Assembly (NCBI GenBank): GCA_031256115.1
Contig: JAIRRF010000056.1
Span: forward strand, 1 to 6,862
DNA from: Treponema sp.
GTDB taxonomy: Bacteria; Spirochaetota; Spirochaetia; Treponematales; Breznakiellaceae
Length of the DNA stretch: 6,862 nucleotides
Reading direction: 5' to 3'
How positions within the stretch are numbered: position 1 is the first letter of the stretch; every line of letters begins with the position of its first letter. Below the pieces are notes generated by a model. The model had not been told where the DNA came from. It worked only from the letters and a program-made list of their open reading frames with translations, and ran no database searches. Below are positions 5,075 to 6,862 of the stretch, one piece after another. Made by a program: the position numbers and the translations under genes.

Positions 5075-6862
5075 ATGGTAGAACTCCTTGCTCCTGCGGG
5101 ATCCCCCGAAGCTTTGGATGCGGCAATTGCAGAAGGGGCTGATGCGGTGTATCTGGGACTCAAGTCTTTTAACGCCAGGATGAGGAGTTCCAATTTTGCC
5201 TATTCCCAGCTGGAGGGGGCGCTCCATTCCCTGCACCGATCCAGACGCCGCTTATATGTAACGGTAAATACAGTCTTTGAACAACGGGAAGCGGATAGGG
5301 TATATCAACTTTTAAAATATCTTGCCAACATAGGACCCGACGGAATAATTGTTCAGGATTTTGGCATTTTATTAATGACCAGGGAATTTCCCCATTTAAA
5401 AGTACACGCCTCGACTCAAATGAACATAGCCTCTGCCCGGGGAGCCAATGCCCTTTCCAAATACGGGGTTTCACGGGTTGTTCTGGCTCGTGAACTTTCC
5501 CTGGAAGAAATAAGGGGAATTCACCGGAACACCAACCTGGAACTGGAAGTATTTGTTCACGGAGCCCTCTGCGCCAGTATTTCCGGTCTGTGTCTTTTTT
5601 CCAGTTATCTGGGAGGAAAATCTGCAAACCGCGGACAATGTACTCAGGCCTGCCGGCGTTTGTACAATGCGGATAAAACTATATCTCAGGATAAAAAAAA
5701 TTCTGATCATCAAAAGGGCTATTACTTTAGCCCCTGTGATCTTTCCTTAATCAATCATGTACACAAACTGGCAGAAGCCGGAGTAAAGTCATTTAAAATC
5801 GAAGGGAGGATGAAGAGCGCCGAATATGTGGGCACCGTTGTTTCAGCTTACCGGCTGGTAATCGACAGTCTGGAAGACGGGGAGGATAAACAATGCCATG
5901 CCCTGGAAAATGCAAAAAATATTTTACGAAATGATTTTGCCCGGACAAAGACAGAATTCTTTTTTAACAAGCAAAATATTATTTTCAGGCCGGAACAGGA
6001 TGGAGGTACCGGCATTAGTCTGGGAACTATTATCAAGATAAAAGGAGCAGGAACAGAACGCCGGGCATTAATACGATGCGAACAATTTAATGATTCCAAT
6101 ACTGCAGGCAGCATAAAATTATTGGCGGGAGATTCGCTACGCTTTCACAAAGCAGATGATTCCGGACGGCAAACCCACAAGTTAAGGTATGCGGAAAGTT
6201 CCGATAAAGCAGAATATCTAATCTCTGTACCTGAAGGGTTTGGTACAGGAGATTCGGTGTATTTAATTCAGACCCGAATGATGACAAAACGATATCCTCC
6301 GGTAATTCCAAAGAATTTAAACCTTTTTAAACGGCAGCCCGGCAGGGAAAGCGCTCCCCGTATAACTTTATCAGACAGTCAGGCAAAACCGGGGCATCTG
6401 GTTTTGCCTGACACTTTACTACCGGAAGGTATCTATGTTCAGACTGCTTCTGTTGAGGATCTGTACGTTGTACAATCAATACGTCCAACAAGGGTGATTC
6501 TTCCGGTGAACAGGAAGAATGTTCGTATTTTGCTGGAAGAAAATACCCTGCCTTTCAGGGCCGGAGAAATCATCCTCGCCCTGGATCCCTGGTTTCCCCA
6601 GGAAAATGAAGAATTCCTGGCAGAGCTTCCGGAACAGCTGACAAAAAAAGGGTACTGTTCTTACATCCTGAACAATCCAGGCCACTTTTCCCTGTTCCGG
6701 AAACTTTCTCCGGAATGTCTATGCAGTGCCGGGCCATGGCTGTATACCTTTAACAATTGGGCAGTTGCGTTTACTGCAGTTCAGGGTGCCAGGGCTTTTG
6801 TAACACCCCTTGAAAACAACCGGCAAAACCTTGAAAAAACCATGCCCCGGCAATTACGCAGG
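5075..6862 (+). CDS. Peptidase U32-family Fe-S protein (RlhA/YdcP-like), 3' end beyond window
   Basis: The first 596 codons of an open frame that runs off the right edge. The N-terminus MVELLAPAGSPEALDAA and the GADAVYLGLKSFNAR segment are the hallmark TIM-barrel start of the U32 family. The family signature is seen at about 158-176 (EVFVHGALC, then GLC), ANRGQCTQACR at 184-194, FSPCDLS at 218-224 and FKIEGRMKSAEYV at 240-252. Cys166, Cys173, Cys189 (or Cys193) and Cys221 are spaced like the four [4Fe-4S] ligands of UbiU and TrhP. Studied members are not general proteases but hydroxylation factors for 23S rRNA (RlhA), tRNA wobble uridine (TrhP) or ubiquinone (UbiU/V). The long region after about 265, with GDSLRF and GTGDSVYLIQT segments, fits the larger RlhA/YdcP-like proteins that carry a DUF3656-type extension. 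The ribosome binding site is weak (AAGAGA before the ATG). Exact substrate unknown; cytoplasmic. Confidence 0.93.
   Translation, partial: MVELLAPAGSPEALDAAIAEGADAVYLGLKSFNARMRSSNFAYSQLEGALHSLHRSRRRLYVTVNTVFEQREADRVYQLLKYLANIGPDGIIVQDFGILLMTREFPHLKVHASTQMNIASARGANALSKYGVSRVVLARELSLEEIRGIHRNTNLELEVFVHGALCASISGLCLFSSYLGGKSANRGQCTQACRRLYNADKTISQDKKNSDHQKGYYFSPCDLSLINHVHKLAEAGVKSFKIEGRMKSAEYVGTVVSAYRLVIDSLEDGEDKQCHALENAKNILRNDFARTKTEFFFNKQNIIFRPEQDGGTGISLGTIIKIKGAGTERRALIRCEQFNDSNTAGSIKLLAGDSLRFHKADDSGRQTHKLRYAESSDKAEYLISVPEGFGTGDSVYLIQTRMMTKRYPPVIPKNLNLFKRQPGRESAPRITLSDSQAKPGHLVLPDTLLPEGIYVQTASVEDLYVVQSIRPTRVILPVNRKNVRILLEENTLPFRAGEIILALDPWFPQENEEFLAELPEQLTKKGYCSYILNNPGHFSLFRKLSPECLCSAGPWLYTFNNWAVAFTAVQGARAFVTPLENNRQNLEKTMPRQLRR

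Noticed and set aside
5021..5236. N-terminal extension of thioredoxin to 179 aa
   Set aside because: The extra residues are not thioredoxin-like and are the antisense of the start of the U32 gene. The family length and Cys32/Cys35 numbering fit the start at 5020.
5169..6685. Several minus-strand open frames across the U32 gene (for example 5169-5627, 5848-6114, 6087-6311)
   Set aside because: They are antisense shadows of a continuous plus-strand frame with clear U32 family motifs, and lack start signals.

Overview
The window looks like part of a spirochaete chromosome, most plausibly a Treponema-type host-associated bacterium. This is an inference from gene style: a BspA-like leucine-rich-repeat lipoprotein, relaxed spirochaete-type lipoboxes, and small exported proteins of unknown function. 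No rRNA, tRNA, CRISPR array, transposase or phage gene is visible.

Region 1 (about 1-3374, all minus strand) is a run of genes for exported proteins. In transcription order they are: a 275-aa periplasmic or secreted protein (2547-3374), a 223-aa protein with a signal peptide (1817-2488), a short broken coding remnant (1640-1820), a 332-aa lipoprotein with ten 22-residue leucine-rich repeats (625-1623), and a 189-aa lipoprotein (4-573). The short gaps and shared strand suggest one transcription unit. The two lipoproteins share a recognisably duplicated low-complexity linker, also at the DNA level. None of the four has a function that can be read from the sequence, apart from the repeat protein's likely role in surface binding.

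Region 2 (3375-3709) is a 335-bp AT-rich divergent intergenic region. It ends in a near-perfect sigma-70 promoter (TTGAAA-17-TATAAT) for a monocistronic PHP-domain phosphoesterase gene (3710-4600, plus). That gene is clearly more AT-rich than the genes to its right and has a complete set of PHP metal-ligand motifs.

Region 3 (4601-4696) separates the phosphoesterase from the convergent thioredoxin gene. It holds inverted repeats that can form alternative, mutually exclusive hairpins.

Region 4 (4697-6862) is a compact divergent pair: thioredoxin (minus, apparently leaderless) and a large peptidase-U32-family Fe-S protein (plus, running off the right edge), separated by only 54 bp with overlapping candidate promoters. 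Thioredoxin is a general disulfide reductant and the U32 family members studied are Fe-S RNA-hydroxylation or ubiquinone-hydroxylation factors. A redox link between them is possible but is inference only.

I found no convincing new defence or mobile system. The items most worth a second look are the broken gene at 1640-1820, the leaderless thioredoxin start, and the hairpin set at 4616-4682.
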